This document shows, in pieces, positions 8,216 to 16,382 of a stretch of 64,000 nt of DNA. Source of the DNA: Bog-756 sp963699105 (GTDB lineage: Bacteria > Actinomycetota > Acidimicrobiia > Acidimicrobiales > RAAP-2). The stretch lies in the NCBI GenBank assembly GCA_963699105.1, contig CAVOTI010000005.1, positions 186,001-250,000 on the forward strand, written 5' to 3'. A program made the translations under genes and the position numbers. Every line of letters starts with the position of its first letter. Position 1 is the stretch's first letter. The notes under the pieces are model-generated. The model was not told the origin of the DNA, made no database searches, and worked only from the letters and a program-made list of their open reading frames with translations.

Positions 8216-9637
8216 GTGCCCGTCGATCCCCGGGCGCCGTGCATCATCGGAGTGGCCCGCCATACCTGGCGGGAGGAGCCGGCCCCCGAACCCCTCGACA
8301 TGTGGGAGCAGGTGGCCCGGACGGCCGCCGCCGATGCGGGAGCCCCGGCCAGCGTCACCGGCCTGGACAGCATCCAGGTGGTCTACTGCCAGTCCTGGGA
8401 GTACGACGACCCGGCCGGTCGGCTGGCCGGGCGCCTGGGGGCCGAACCGGGACAGCGCTCCTATTCCGGTCTGGGTGGATCGGTTCCGGTGCGGCTCCTC
8501 TCCGAAACAGCCGCCTCCCTGTCCGGGGGTGAGCTCGACCTGGCCCTGATCGTGGGGGGTGAGGCGCTGGCCACCCGTCGGCATCTCCCCGACCCCCCGT
8601 GGTCGTACCCGCCCGAGTCCCCCCAGCCCTTCCCCATCAAGATCGACCGCACCGAGGCCCGGCACGGCATCTACCAGGCCTACCTCACCTTTGCCCTCCT
8701 CGACAGTGCCCGGCGGGCCCATCTGGGCCGTTCGATGGCCGAGCACCAGAAGGCCCTCGGCCAGCTCATGGCCCCCCTGTCCGAGGTGGCGGCGTCGGAT
8801 CCCGACAACGCCTGGTTCCCCATCGCCCGCCAGGCTGCCACCATCTCGGAACCGTCGGCGTCCAACCGCATGGTGGCCACGCCGTACACCAAGTACATGA
8901 CGGCGGTGATGGACGTGGACATGGCGGCGGCCGTGCTGGTGGCCACCCACGAACGGGCCGACGCCCTCGGCGTGCCGGCCGACAAGCGGGTCTACCTCCG
9001 GGGGAGCGGCTCGGCGGCCGAGCCGGCCACCATGGCCACCCGGCCCGACCTGTGGCGGTCACCGGCCATGCAGACGGCCATGGAATCGGCACTCGGCCCC
9101 CACTCCATCGACGACGTCGGTCACCTCGACCTCTACTCGTGCTTCGCCAGCTCCCTGTCGTTCGGACGAGACGCGCTGGGGATCGGGGCCGACCGACAGC
9201 TCACCGTCACCGGAGGGCTCCCGTACCACGGTGGCCCGGGCAGCAACTACGGCAACCACGCCCTCGCCGCCATGGTCGAGTGCCTCCGGCGGGACCCCGA
9301 CTCTCTCGGTCTGGTCACAGGAATCGGCATGCACATGACCACCCACGCCGCCGCCCTGTTGTCGACCCGACCCGGTCCGGCACCCAGGGCCGTCTCGAGC
9401 GACGAGGGTGCCGCCGTCCCGCTGGCCGCCGCCGCCGACGGCCCGGCCCGCGTGCTGGCCTGGTCCACCGCCTACGGTCGCCAGGGCCCGGAATGGACGG
9501 CCGCCATCTGTGAGCTGGCCGACGGCTCCCGGTGTTACGCCCGCATCGAGGAACCGCCGGCCGACGACGTCGACCTGGCCGGCCGGACGATCTCGGTGAC
9601 CACCGGAGACCGCGGTGTGACCACCGCTCGGCCGTGA
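8216..9637 (+). CDS. Thiolase-like protein, type 1 (SCP2-thiolase superfamily)
   Basis: A 473-residue member of the thiolase superfamily. The thiolase fold is shown by LALIVGGEALATRR, VGHLDLYSCFASS and GLPYHGGPGSNYGNHALAAM. The usual nucleophilic cysteine region reads RSYSGLGGSVPVRLL, with no Cys, so ordinary thiolysis is doubtful. The C-terminus, from about residue 395 (RVLAWSTAYGRQGPEWTAAI), resembles the extra domain of mycobacterial thiolase-like protein type 1. The GTG at 8216 is one base after the previous stop. Alternatives are a retro-aldolase-like or CoA-transfer role; I cannot decide between them from sequence. Confidence 0.7.
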   Translation: MPVDPRAPCIIGVARHTWREEPAPEPLDMWEQVARTAAADAGAPASVTGLDSIQVVYCQSWEYDDPAGRLAGRLGAEPGQRSYSGLGGSVPVRLLSETAASLSGGELDLALIVGGEALATRRHLPDPPWSYPPESPQPFPIKIDRTEARHGIYQAYLTFALLDSARRAHLGRSMAEHQKALGQLMAPLSEVAASDPDNAWFPIARQAATISEPSASNRMVATPYTKYMTAVMDVDMAAAVLVATHERADALGVPADKRVYLRGSGSAAEPATMATRPDLWRSPAMQTAMESALGPHSIDDVGHLDLYSCFASSLSFGRDALGIGADRQLTVTGGLPYHGGPGSNYGNHALAAMVECLRRDPDSLGLVTGIGMHMTTHAAALLSTRPGPAPRAVSSDEGAAVPLAAAADGPARVLAWSTAYGRQGPEWTAAICELADGSRCYARIEEPPADDVDLAGRTISVTTGDRGVTTARP

Positions 9638-9683
9638 GTCGGCCCCGCCGGCCACAACCCGGGCACGGCTTGGCCGGGACGCC

Positions 9684-9689
9684 TACTAT
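9684..9689 (+). promoter_or_regulatory. Possible -10 element upstream of the crotonase gene
   Basis: TACTAT stands in the 115-bp gap before the crotonase gene, 64 nt before its ATG. No good -35 is visible at 17 bp. The context, CCTACTATTCCGG, resembles the -10 contexts at 6989 and 22040. Confidence 0.3.
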
Positions 9690-9752
9690 TCCGGGCGGCC
9701 GGCCGCTCCACAGCACGGGCCTCCCGATCCCACCAACCCCACCACTCCCCCG

Positions 9753-10562
9753 ATGACCATCCACTACCAGCCCGGCGACCAGCACATCGTCCAGATCACC
9801 ATCGACCGCCCCGAGGCGCGCAACGCCCTCGACATGGACCACTTCGCCCAGCTCCGGATGGCGTGGGACCGATTCGGGGAGGACGACGACGCCTGGGTGG
9901 CGGTGATCACCGGGGTGGGCGCCGACTTCTGCGTGGGGGCCGACCTCAAGACGTACATCCCCCAGATCACCAAACTGCAGGCCACCATGAAGGAGCAGGG
10001 CGTCGACGAGATCGACGGCTACCGGCTCGATGACGGCGTGAAGGCCGTCCTGCGCAACGTGAAGCTTTACAAGCCGATCGTGGCCGCCATCAACGGCACA
10101 TGCGTGGCCGGCGGCATGGAGATGCTGGGGGGATGCGACCTCCGTGTCGCCGCCGACACCGCCACCTTCGGCGTCATGGAACCCAAGCGGGGACTGTTCG
10201 CCGGCGGGGGCACCACGGTCCGGCTCCCGCGACAGGTCCCCTTCCCCGCGGCCATGGAGCTCTTGTTGTGCGCCGATCGGGTGTCGGCCCGCCGCGTCTA
10301 TGAGATGGGGCTGTTGAACGAGGTGTGCGCCCCCAACCAGTTGATGGACCGGGCCCTCGACTACGCCCGCCGGATCACCGCCAACGGCCCGTTCGCCGTG
10401 CGCAAGACCAAGGAGTCGGTGCTGCGGGGCCTGGCCGTCGACATGAAAGAGGCCTACCGCATCGAGTCGGCCATCTCGTCGGAGGTGTTCTCGAGCCAGG
10501 ACGCCGTCGAGGGACCGCGGGCCTTCGCCGAGAAGCGGACGCCGGAGTGGAAGAACCGCTAG
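9753..10562 (+). CDS. Enoyl-CoA hydratase/isomerase (crotonase) family protein
   Basis: A 269-residue crotonase that adds water to, isomerises or cleaves an enoyl- or oxoacyl-CoA in the cytoplasm. The N-terminus, ITIDRPEARNALDMDHFAQL, is canonical. The first oxyanion-hole region reads GVGADFCVGADLKTYIP, and the second INGTCVAGGMEMLGGCDLRV. The acidic catalytic position falls around VMEPKRGLFAGGGTTVRLPR, which suits a hydratase-type enzyme. Its place between the dehydrogenase/thiolase-like block and an SDR fits steps two and three of a beta-oxidation spiral. No clear Shine-Dalgarno precedes the ATG. Confidence 0.88.
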   Translation: MTIHYQPGDQHIVQITIDRPEARNALDMDHFAQLRMAWDRFGEDDDAWVAVITGVGADFCVGADLKTYIPQITKLQATMKEQGVDEIDGYRLDDGVKAVLRNVKLYKPIVAAINGTCVAGGMEMLGGCDLRVAADTATFGVMEPKRGLFAGGGTTVRLPRQVPFPAAMELLLCADRVSARRVYEMGLLNEVCAPNQLMDRALDYARRITANGPFAVRKTKESVLRGLAVDMKEAYRIESAISSEVFSSQDAVEGPRAFAEKRTPEWKNR

Positions 10563-10567
10563 TCGGC

Positions 10568-11368
10568 ATGACGTCCACCTTCGAGGGGAAGCGGGTCCTG
10601 ATCACCGGAGGATCTTCGGGTATCGGCGCCGGGCTGGCCGAGAGATTGGCGTCCGAAGGGGCGGTGGTCGGGATCGCCGCCCGGCGGCGGGACCGGCTGG
10701 ACGAGGTGTTGGACCGGTGCCGGGCCCATTCCCCGGCTTCGACCAGCTGGGTCGTGGACCTGGCCCGACCCGATGCCGTGGACCGGCTGGCCGTCCAAGC
10801 CGTCGACGAGCTGGGTGGGGTGGACATCCTGGTCAACAACGCCGGCATTCCCAAGCGGCGGCACGTGTCGCAGCTCGATCCCGACACGGTGGCGTCGGTG
10901 ATGGCCATCAACTACCTGTCACCGGTCCGCCTCACCTTGGCGCTGCTGCCCGCCATGGTGGAGCGGGGCTCGGGCCGCATCGTCTCGGTCGCATCGGTCG
11001 CCGCCACCTTGAGCCCCCCGGGGGAAGCTGCCTACTCCGCCTCCAAGGCGGCCCTGGCCGTGTTCTCCGAGTCCATGGCCGTCGACCTGTGGGACACCGG
11101 GGTCAAGGTCACCGTCGTCTACCCCGGGGTGGTCGACACCGAGCTGTTCACCCTTCCCGACAACGACCCGTTCGCCGGGGACGTGGAGTCGATCACTGTC
11201 GAAGAGGCGGCCACCACCATCGTCGAGGGGATGGCGGCCGGGAAACTCTCGATCTACGTACCCGAGTACTTCGCCGAGTTCGCCTCCGGCAAGGCCAACG
11301 ACGTGGCGGGATTTCTGGAGGGGACGGCCGCCTACGCCCGGACCCGGTCCGGGCCCCGGCAGAGCTAG
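10568..11368 (+). CDS. SDR-family NAD(P)-dependent oxidoreductase
   Basis: Short-chain dehydrogenase/reductase of 266 residues. The cofactor motif RVLITGGSSGIGAGLAERL is at the N-terminus, NNAG at about residue 85, and the catalytic Ser plus YSASK follow (SVASVAATLSPPGEAAYSASK region). The start is ATG at 10568, five bases after the crotonase stop. It most likely oxidises or reduces a hydroxyacyl-CoA or alcohol intermediate. The C-terminal part is typical of classical SDRs of 250-280 residues. Its TAG stop overlaps the stop of the convergent thiolase in the shared palindrome CTAG at 11365-11368, leaving no room for a terminator. Confidence 0.88.
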   Translation: MTSTFEGKRVLITGGSSGIGAGLAERLASEGAVVGIAARRRDRLDEVLDRCRAHSPASTSWVVDLARPDAVDRLAVQAVDELGGVDILVNNAGIPKRRHVSQLDPDTVASVMAINYLSPVRLTLALLPAMVERGSGRIVSVASVAATLSPPGEAAYSASKAALAVFSESMAVDLWDTGVKVTVVYPGVVDTELFTLPDNDPFAGDVESITVEEAATTIVEGMAAGKLSIYVPEYFAEFASGKANDVAGFLEGTAAYARTRSGPRQS

Positions 11369-12558
11369 CCCAGACGCTCGATGACGGTGGCGTTGGCCTG
11401 GCCCCCGCCCTCGCACATGGTCTGGAACCCGTAGCGGCCGCCGATGGCCTCCAATTGGTTGAGCAGGGTGGCGGCCAGGCGTACCCCGCTGGCGCCCAAC
11501 GGGTGGCCGATGGCGATGGCGCCGCCCCGGGGATTGAGCCGCTCGGGCTCGGCGTGAAAGGCCCGGTTCCACATCAGGGGAATGGCGGCGAAGGCCTCGT
11601 TGCACTCGATGGCGTCGAACTGCTCGACCTTCATCCCCGACCGCTCGAGCAGCCGGTGGGTGGCCGGCACCGGGGCGGACAGCACGATGGCGGCGTCTTC
11701 GGCGGCCACCGTGGCATGGGCGACCCGGGCCCGGATGGGCAACCCCAGCCGCTCGGCCACCGACCGCTCGGCGATCAGCATGGCGGCGGCCCCGTCGGTC
11801 ATCTGCGAGGCGTTGCCGGCGGTAATGTCGGGGGCGGTGTCCGGCTCCCAGTTCTGGGCCGGCGGCAGACCGGCCAGGGCCTCCAGGGACGCGTTCCTGC
11901 GGATGCCCTCGTCCTCGGCGAGGAGGTCGCCGGTAAGGCCGCCGTCCTCCCCTTTGATCGGCACCGCCACCGTCTCACCGGCGAAGTGACCCGAGTCCCA
12001 GGCCGCCGCGGCCCGGCGGTGGCTCTCCAACGAGTACTCGTCCATCTCCTCCCGGCTGATCCCCCAACGGTCGGCCAGAACCTGGGCCACTCGGAACTGG
12101 GCCCACAGGCGACCGTCGATCTGTTCGAGGAACGACGGGGGGAACGGACCGGTTCCTCCCCGGGCGTTGGAGGCCATGGGGACCCTGCTCATCATTTCGA
12201 CCCCGCACGCCACGACCAGGTCGTAGTGCCCGGCCTTCACCCCAGCGGCCGCGAAGTGCAGGGCCTGCTGGGACGATCCGCACTGCCGGTCGACCGTGGT
12301 GGCCGGTACCGTCTGCGGGAGGCCGGCGGCCACCCACCCGTTGCGGGTGACGTTGGTGCTCTGCTCGCCTGCCTGGGTGACGCATCCCCCGATGACGTCG
12401 TCGACGGTTCCCGGGTCGATCCCGGTCCGCTCGACCAGCCGGGACAGGGCGAAAGCCAGCAGATCGACCGGATGCCAATGGACGAGTGCTCCCCCACGTT
12501 TGCCCATGGTGGTGCGCACCACGTCGACGATGACGGCATCGCGCTGGTCCTCGTTCAC
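11365..12558 (-). CDS. Acetyl-CoA C-acetyltransferase (thiolase)
   Basis: A 397-residue canonical thiolase that cleaves 3-oxoacyl-CoA to acetyl-CoA, or runs in reverse. The nucleophile is in TTVDRQCGSSQQALHF, the catalytic His in GGAIAIGHPLGASG and the second Cys in MCEGGGQANA. The GTG start at 12558 has AGGAGAGG just upstream. An open frame continues to 12708, but that part is a Pro-rich shadow of the livF tail. The stop of livF overlaps this start (GTGA), so the thiolase is the last gene of the livK-livHM-livG-livF operon. That ties uptake of a small organic acid to its CoA-dependent breakdown (inference). Confidence 0.92.
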   Translation of the reverse strand: MNEDQRDAVIVDVVRTTMGKRGGALVHWHPVDLLAFALSRLVERTGIDPGTVDDVIGGCVTQAGEQSTNVTRNGWVAAGLPQTVPATTVDRQCGSSQQALHFAAAGVKAGHYDLVVACGVEMMSRVPMASNARGGTGPFPPSFLEQIDGRLWAQFRVAQVLADRWGISREEMDEYSLESHRRAAAAWDSGHFAGETVAVPIKGEDGGLTGDLLAEDEGIRRNASLEALAGLPPAQNWEPDTAPDITAGNASQMTDGAAAMLIAERSVAERLGLPIRARVAHATVAAEDAAIVLSAPVPATHRLLERSGMKVEQFDAIECNEAFAAIPLMWNRAFHAEPERLNPRGGAIAIGHPLGASGVRLAATLLNQLEAIGGRYGFQTMCEGGGQANATVIERLG

Positions 12559-13514
12559 TGTGGTTCCTCTCCTTTGGCTGCCTGGTTGGGCGACGCCTGG
12601 TTGGGCGGTGCCTGGTTGGTGGGTGCCGGGATCGGTTGGCCGGGATCGGCCCGGCGACGCCGGCCCCGTCGGGCGAACCGCCACTGCAACTCGACCGGCG
12701 CCCCCCATGCCGGTGCCGACGGACCGGTAACCTGGCCCGCTTCCATCGTGCCCCGCTCACCCCGGCTGGCCAAGATCGACTCCACGGCTGTCATCGCCCC
12801 ACTCGCCGCTCCACTGTAGGCGACCGACCCGTGCTCCAGGACAACGGCGGTACCGGCGATGTCCAGGACGCGGTCCACCTGCTGCTCGACGATGAGCAGG
12901 GCGGTGCCCGACGAATTGATCCGGTGCAGGCCGTCGTAGACGGCGTCGATCATCACCGGGGCCAGGCCGAGGGAGATCTCGTCGGCGATCAACAGCCGGG
13001 GCGGAACCACCAGGACCTTGGCCAACGAGAGGATGCGCTGCTCCCCACCCGAGAGCGTGCCGCCCGGCTGTCTCCGGCGCGCGCTCAACACCGGGAAGGC
13101 TTCGTAGGCCCGCTGCAGCGCCGCCGGCACGCTGCGCCGGTCCCCTCGCTGACGGAAGGCCAGCTTGAGGTTCTCCTCCACGGTCAGGTTGGCGAAGACG
13201 CCCCTGCCTTCGGGCACATGAGCGGCTCCGGCCCGGGCGAACCGGTAGGCCGGCTGGCCGGTGACCACCTGACCGCCCAGGCGGATGTTGCCGTGGGTGC
13301 TGGCCAACAGTCCGCTCACCACGCGGGCCACGGTGGACTTGCCGGCGCCGTTGGAGCCGATCAGGGCGGTGACGCCGGCTTCGGGCACGGCGAAGGAGAC
13401 GTCGAACAGGGCCCGGTAGGGGCCGTAGCTGGCACTGACCCCTTCGACCTCGAGCGCCGGTACCGACAGAGACGAGGGGAAGGCACCACCGGCCACGGCG
13501 TCCACGGTGGTCAC
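12555..13514 (-). CDS. livF: Branched-chain amino acid-type ABC transporter, ATP-binding protein LivF
   Basis: One of two ATPases powering a Liv/HAAT-type importer. Seen in order: Walker A GSNGAGKST, signature LSGGEQRILSLAKVL, Walker B LLIADEISLGLAP, and the switch histidine position replaced by Gln in LLIVEQQVD, as is usual in LivF. The protein is 319 residues, longer than the usual 235-240. The extra C-terminus is low complexity and ends in NQAPPNQASPNQA repeats. The GTG start overlaps the livG stop (GTGA). Confidence 0.9.
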   Translation of the reverse strand: MTTVDAVAGGAFPSSLSVPALEVEGVSASYGPYRALFDVSFAVPEAGVTALIGSNGAGKSTVARVVSGLLASTHGNIRLGGQVVTGQPAYRFARAGAAHVPEGRGVFANLTVEENLKLAFRQRGDRRSVPAALQRAYEAFPVLSARRRQPGGTLSGGEQRILSLAKVLVVPPRLLIADEISLGLAPVMIDAVYDGLHRINSSGTALLIVEQQVDRVLDIAGTAVVLEHGSVAYSGAASGAMTAVESILASRGERGTMEAGQVTGPSAPAWGAPVELQWRFARRGRRRRADPGQPIPAPTNQAPPNQASPNQAAKGEEPQ

Positions 13515-14302
13515 GCCCGCACCCCCAGGTAGGCCTCGCGCACTCCGGGGTCGGCCATCACCTCGTCGAAGGTCCCGTCAGCGATGACCACCCCCAGGTT
13601 CATCACCACGGTCCGGTCGACCACATTGCCGACCATTCCCAGATCGTGCTCGACCAGGACCAGCGCCATTCCCCGTTCCCGCTGGAGCTTCTTCAGCACC
13701 TGGGCCAGTTCGTGCGTCTCGTTGACGTCCAGACCCGACGACGGTTCGTCGGCCATGAGCAGCACCGGGTCGGACACCAGGGCCCGGGCCAGCTCGACCA
13801 GCCGGCACAGGCCCAGTCCCAGGGCAGAGACCGGCACGTCGGCGCGGTCCTCGATTCCCACCAGCTCTAGGACGTCCCCCACCTGGCGCTCCTCGTCGGG
13901 AGTCAGGGCGCTGCGGCCGCTCAGGTCCTTCCACAGCCGACCGACCCGATGACGGGCGCGGATCGCCACCACCAGGTGGTCGCGCACCGTCATGTCCGGG
14001 AACACTTCGATGCGTTGGTAGGTACGGCTGATGCCCAGCCTGGCCCGCTTGAAGGTGGGCTTGTCGAGCAGGTTGATCCCCTCCAGCTCCACCATGCCCT
14101 GTTCCGGTCGCAGCTGGCCGCACACGCAATTGAACAGGGTGGTCTTTCCGGCGCCGTTCGGGCCGACCAGTCCCAGGCTCTCGCCCCGGGCCACCGACAG
14201 GCTGACCCCGCCGACGGCGGCGATGCCACCGAAGGTCTTCGACACCTCCCGTACCTCGAGCAACGGGCCGGAGCCGGTGCCGGCACCGTCAGCCACGGTC
14301 AC
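13511..14302 (-). CDS. livG: Branched-chain amino acid-type ABC transporter, ATP-binding protein LivG
   Basis: Second ATPase of the importer, about 263 residues. Walker A is GPNGAGKTTLFN and Walker B is LLMADEPSSGLD, followed by the switch region LVLVEHDLGMV. The signature region reads VSALGLGLCRLVELARAL in place of the usual LSxGxQ, a clear departure from consensus. The start is either GTG 14302 or GTG 14296; both overlap the 3' end of the permease gene, which argues for coupled translation. An open frame to 14326 adds only a basic stretch. Confidence 0.88.
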   Translation of the reverse strand: MTVADGAGTGSGPLLEVREVSKTFGGIAAVGGVSLSVARGESLGLVGPNGAGKTTLFNCVCGQLRPEQGMVELEGINLLDKPTFKRARLGISRTYQRIEVFPDMTVRDHLVVAIRARHRVGRLWKDLSGRSALTPDEERQVGDVLELVGIEDRADVPVSALGLGLCRLVELARALVSDPVLLMADEPSSGLDVNETHELAQVLKKLQRERGMALVLVEHDLGMVGNVVDRTVVMNLGVVIADGTFDEVMADPGVREAYLGVRA

Positions 14303-16343
14303 TCGCGATCGGCTTGACCTCGGCATCCACCTTGTGCCCGTTGACCTTGGTGACGACCCCGGCCGTGTCGACCGGCCCGCCGAGGGCCGCCGGAGCCGGC
14401 ACCGGTCGATCGGCCGGACGGAAGAGTAGGTTCTGGAACCGCAAGGTCCAAAGGCGCTTCTGGTACTCGAGGACTCCCTCGGGATGGGCGGCGTAGGTGA
14501 GGGCCCCGAAGGCGAAGAACACGATGACCAGGCTGTTGCCCCCCAACCGGGCCGGGACGTAGGTGAGGAGTTGCTGGAGGATCACGAACCCGAACCCGGC
14601 CTGGAGCGCCCCTTCCACGCTGCTGGCCCCGGTGGTGACGACGACGACCACGAAGACCAGCGAGACCTGATAGCTGAACAGCGTGGGGTTCACCTGCTGT
14701 TGCTGCAGGGACAGCATGGTGCCACCGATGCCCGCCACCACCCCCGACAGGGCGAAGACCACCACGTGCTGCCAGGTCAGGTTGATGCCCAGTCCGGCCG
14801 AAGCCGTCTCGCTCCCCCGCATGGCCCCGAGGAAGCGCCCGGTGGTCCCCCGGCGGACCAGCTGCACGCCGACGATGCACACCAGCAGGACGACCATGGA
14901 CATGACGAAGAAGGCGTGGCCGTTGGGGTTGAAGATGCCGAGGCCGATCCACTGGGGCTTCACCTCCAGCCCGGCGCCGTTGGCCGCCGTCAGCTGGGGG
15001 AAGACGGTGTTGTCGAAGAACAGGGCGGCGGCGATGGTCATGAGGGCCAGGCCCAGCCCCCGGAGCCGGACCGAGGCGAAGGCCAGCACGATGGCCACCA
15101 GGGCGGCGGCCACCGCCCCCACCAGGCCTCCGACCAGCAGGCTCAGCCCGAGATGATTGGCCAGTTGGGCGGCGGTGAAGGCCCCCACGCCGGCCAGTGT
15201 GGCCTGGGCCAACGACAACTGGCCGCCCATGCCGGTGATGAGGGTGATCGACAAGAACATGATCGAGTAGACCAGTCCGGCGTTGAACACGGTCTCCCAC
15301 GTGGTCGGCATCCAGGTCAGCATGGACACCACGAACGCCCCGAGGAGCACGTACCAGGCCTTCTTGATCACCCGGTCGAGCTGGGGGGCGCGGAGGGTGG
15401 CAATGGTCGGCGGGGTGGGCGGGTCGACCGAGGACAGGGGGTCCTTGGCCGTGTCGAGACGGCGCAGGCCAGGGATGACGAGCAGGGCCACCATCAGGGC
15501 CACGAAGGGCAGGGAGGTGAGGGCGGCCGAGGACCAAACGCTGCTCACCGGAAGATAACCGGCCAGCACGGTGGAGGCCACGCCCATGATGATCCCCACC
15601 AGGGCGGCGATGGGCATGGACCGGAGCACGGCCCAGGCGGCGGCGGCGAAGGCGGCCACCATCAGGGCGGTGTAGTCGCTGTACTGGAGCTCGCCGTAGA
15701 CGGGGGCGAGGAGCACCCCGGCCAGGCCGGCCATCAGCCCGGAGATCATCCACGCCGTCGCCACCACCCGGCCGGCGTTGACGCCGTCCAGCTCGATCAG
15801 GCGCCGGCTCTCCACCGCTCCCCTCATCTGGAGGCCCAGGTTGGTGAACCGCATGAGCCCCACCAGGCCCAGGAGGATCACCACCGTGAGGACCGAGGCC
15901 GTCATGTAGAGCCCGTTGAACGGGGTGCCCACGATGCGGAAGTAGACGGTGTCCGGGTTGAACAGGATGCTCGGGGGGTTGTACTGGTTGGCGTTACCGA
16001 ACAGCACCGACAGCAGTGACGGGACCCCCACGAACAGGGCGATCCCGGTGACCAGCTTGGCCGTGGTGTTGGTGTTGGCGATCTTCCTGAACAAGAAGCG
16101 GTCGAGGGCCAGGCCGAGGAGCGGGGCCAGCACCACCACCGAGAGGACGAACGACAGCCATACCGGGAAGTTCTCGTCCTGGACCAGCCGGGTGAAGGCG
16201 TAGGCCGAGATGTAGGCCTGGGCCCCGTAGGCGAAGTTGAAGACGCCGGTGGCCTGGTAGGTCAGGACCAGGCCGACGGCCACGATGGCATAGGTGCATC
16301 CGTAAGGGATTCCGGGAATGGCGAATCCCAGGAAGTGCTCCAC
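14289..16343 (-). CDS. Fused LivH-LivM permease of a branched-chain amino acid-type ABC importer
   Basis: A 684-residue inner membrane protein joining the two permeases that are usually separate genes. The N-terminal half begins MEHFLGFAIPGIPYGCTYAI and runs as LivH to about residue 300. A hydrophilic linker, KDPLSSVDPPTPPTIATLRA, follows. The second half is LivM-like with TGMGGQLSLAQATLAGVGAF and the coupling-loop region GLGINLTWQHVVVFALSGV. Many hydrophobic segments are visible in both halves. The start is GTG at 16343, with GAGGG upstream. The substrate may be an amino acid, a short-chain acid, an amide or urea; the linked thiolase favours a carboxylic acid. Confidence 0.9.
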   Translation of the reverse strand: MEHFLGFAIPGIPYGCTYAIVAVGLVLTYQATGVFNFAYGAQAYISAYAFTRLVQDENFPVWLSFVLSVVVLAPLLGLALDRFLFRKIANTNTTAKLVTGIALFVGVPSLLSVLFGNANQYNPPSILFNPDTVYFRIVGTPFNGLYMTASVLTVVILLGLVGLMRFTNLGLQMRGAVESRRLIELDGVNAGRVVATAWMISGLMAGLAGVLLAPVYGELQYSDYTALMVAAFAAAAWAVLRSMPIAALVGIIMGVASTVLAGYLPVSSVWSSAALTSLPFVALMVALLVIPGLRRLDTAKDPLSSVDPPTPPTIATLRAPQLDRVIKKAWYVLLGAFVVSMLTWMPTTWETVFNAGLVYSIMFLSITLITGMGGQLSLAQATLAGVGAFTAAQLANHLGLSLLVGGLVGAVAAALVAIVLAFASVRLRGLGLALMTIAAALFFDNTVFPQLTAANGAGLEVKPQWIGLGIFNPNGHAFFVMSMVVLLVCIVGVQLVRRGTTGRFLGAMRGSETASAGLGINLTWQHVVVFALSGVVAGIGGTMLSLQQQQVNPTLFSYQVSLVFVVVVVTTGASSVEGALQAGFGFVILQQLLTYVPARLGGNSLVIVFFAFGALTYAAHPEGVLEYQKRLWTLRFQNLLFRPADRPVPAPAALGGPVDTAGVVTKVNGHKVDAEVKPIASDRG

Positions 16344-16382
16344 CCCTCACCCGCCTTCAGCGGTTCCGCGCCACGAACGGGC

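Noticed and set aside
10717..12819. 700-residue plus-strand open frame
   Set aside because: It is a shadow of the SDR gene in another frame and antisense to the thiolase; composition is low-complexity, with no domain.
14484..16019. Plus-strand 511-residue His/Gly/Gln-rich frame
   Set aside because: Antisense shadow of the fused LivHM permease, the usual result of high-GC codon bias.
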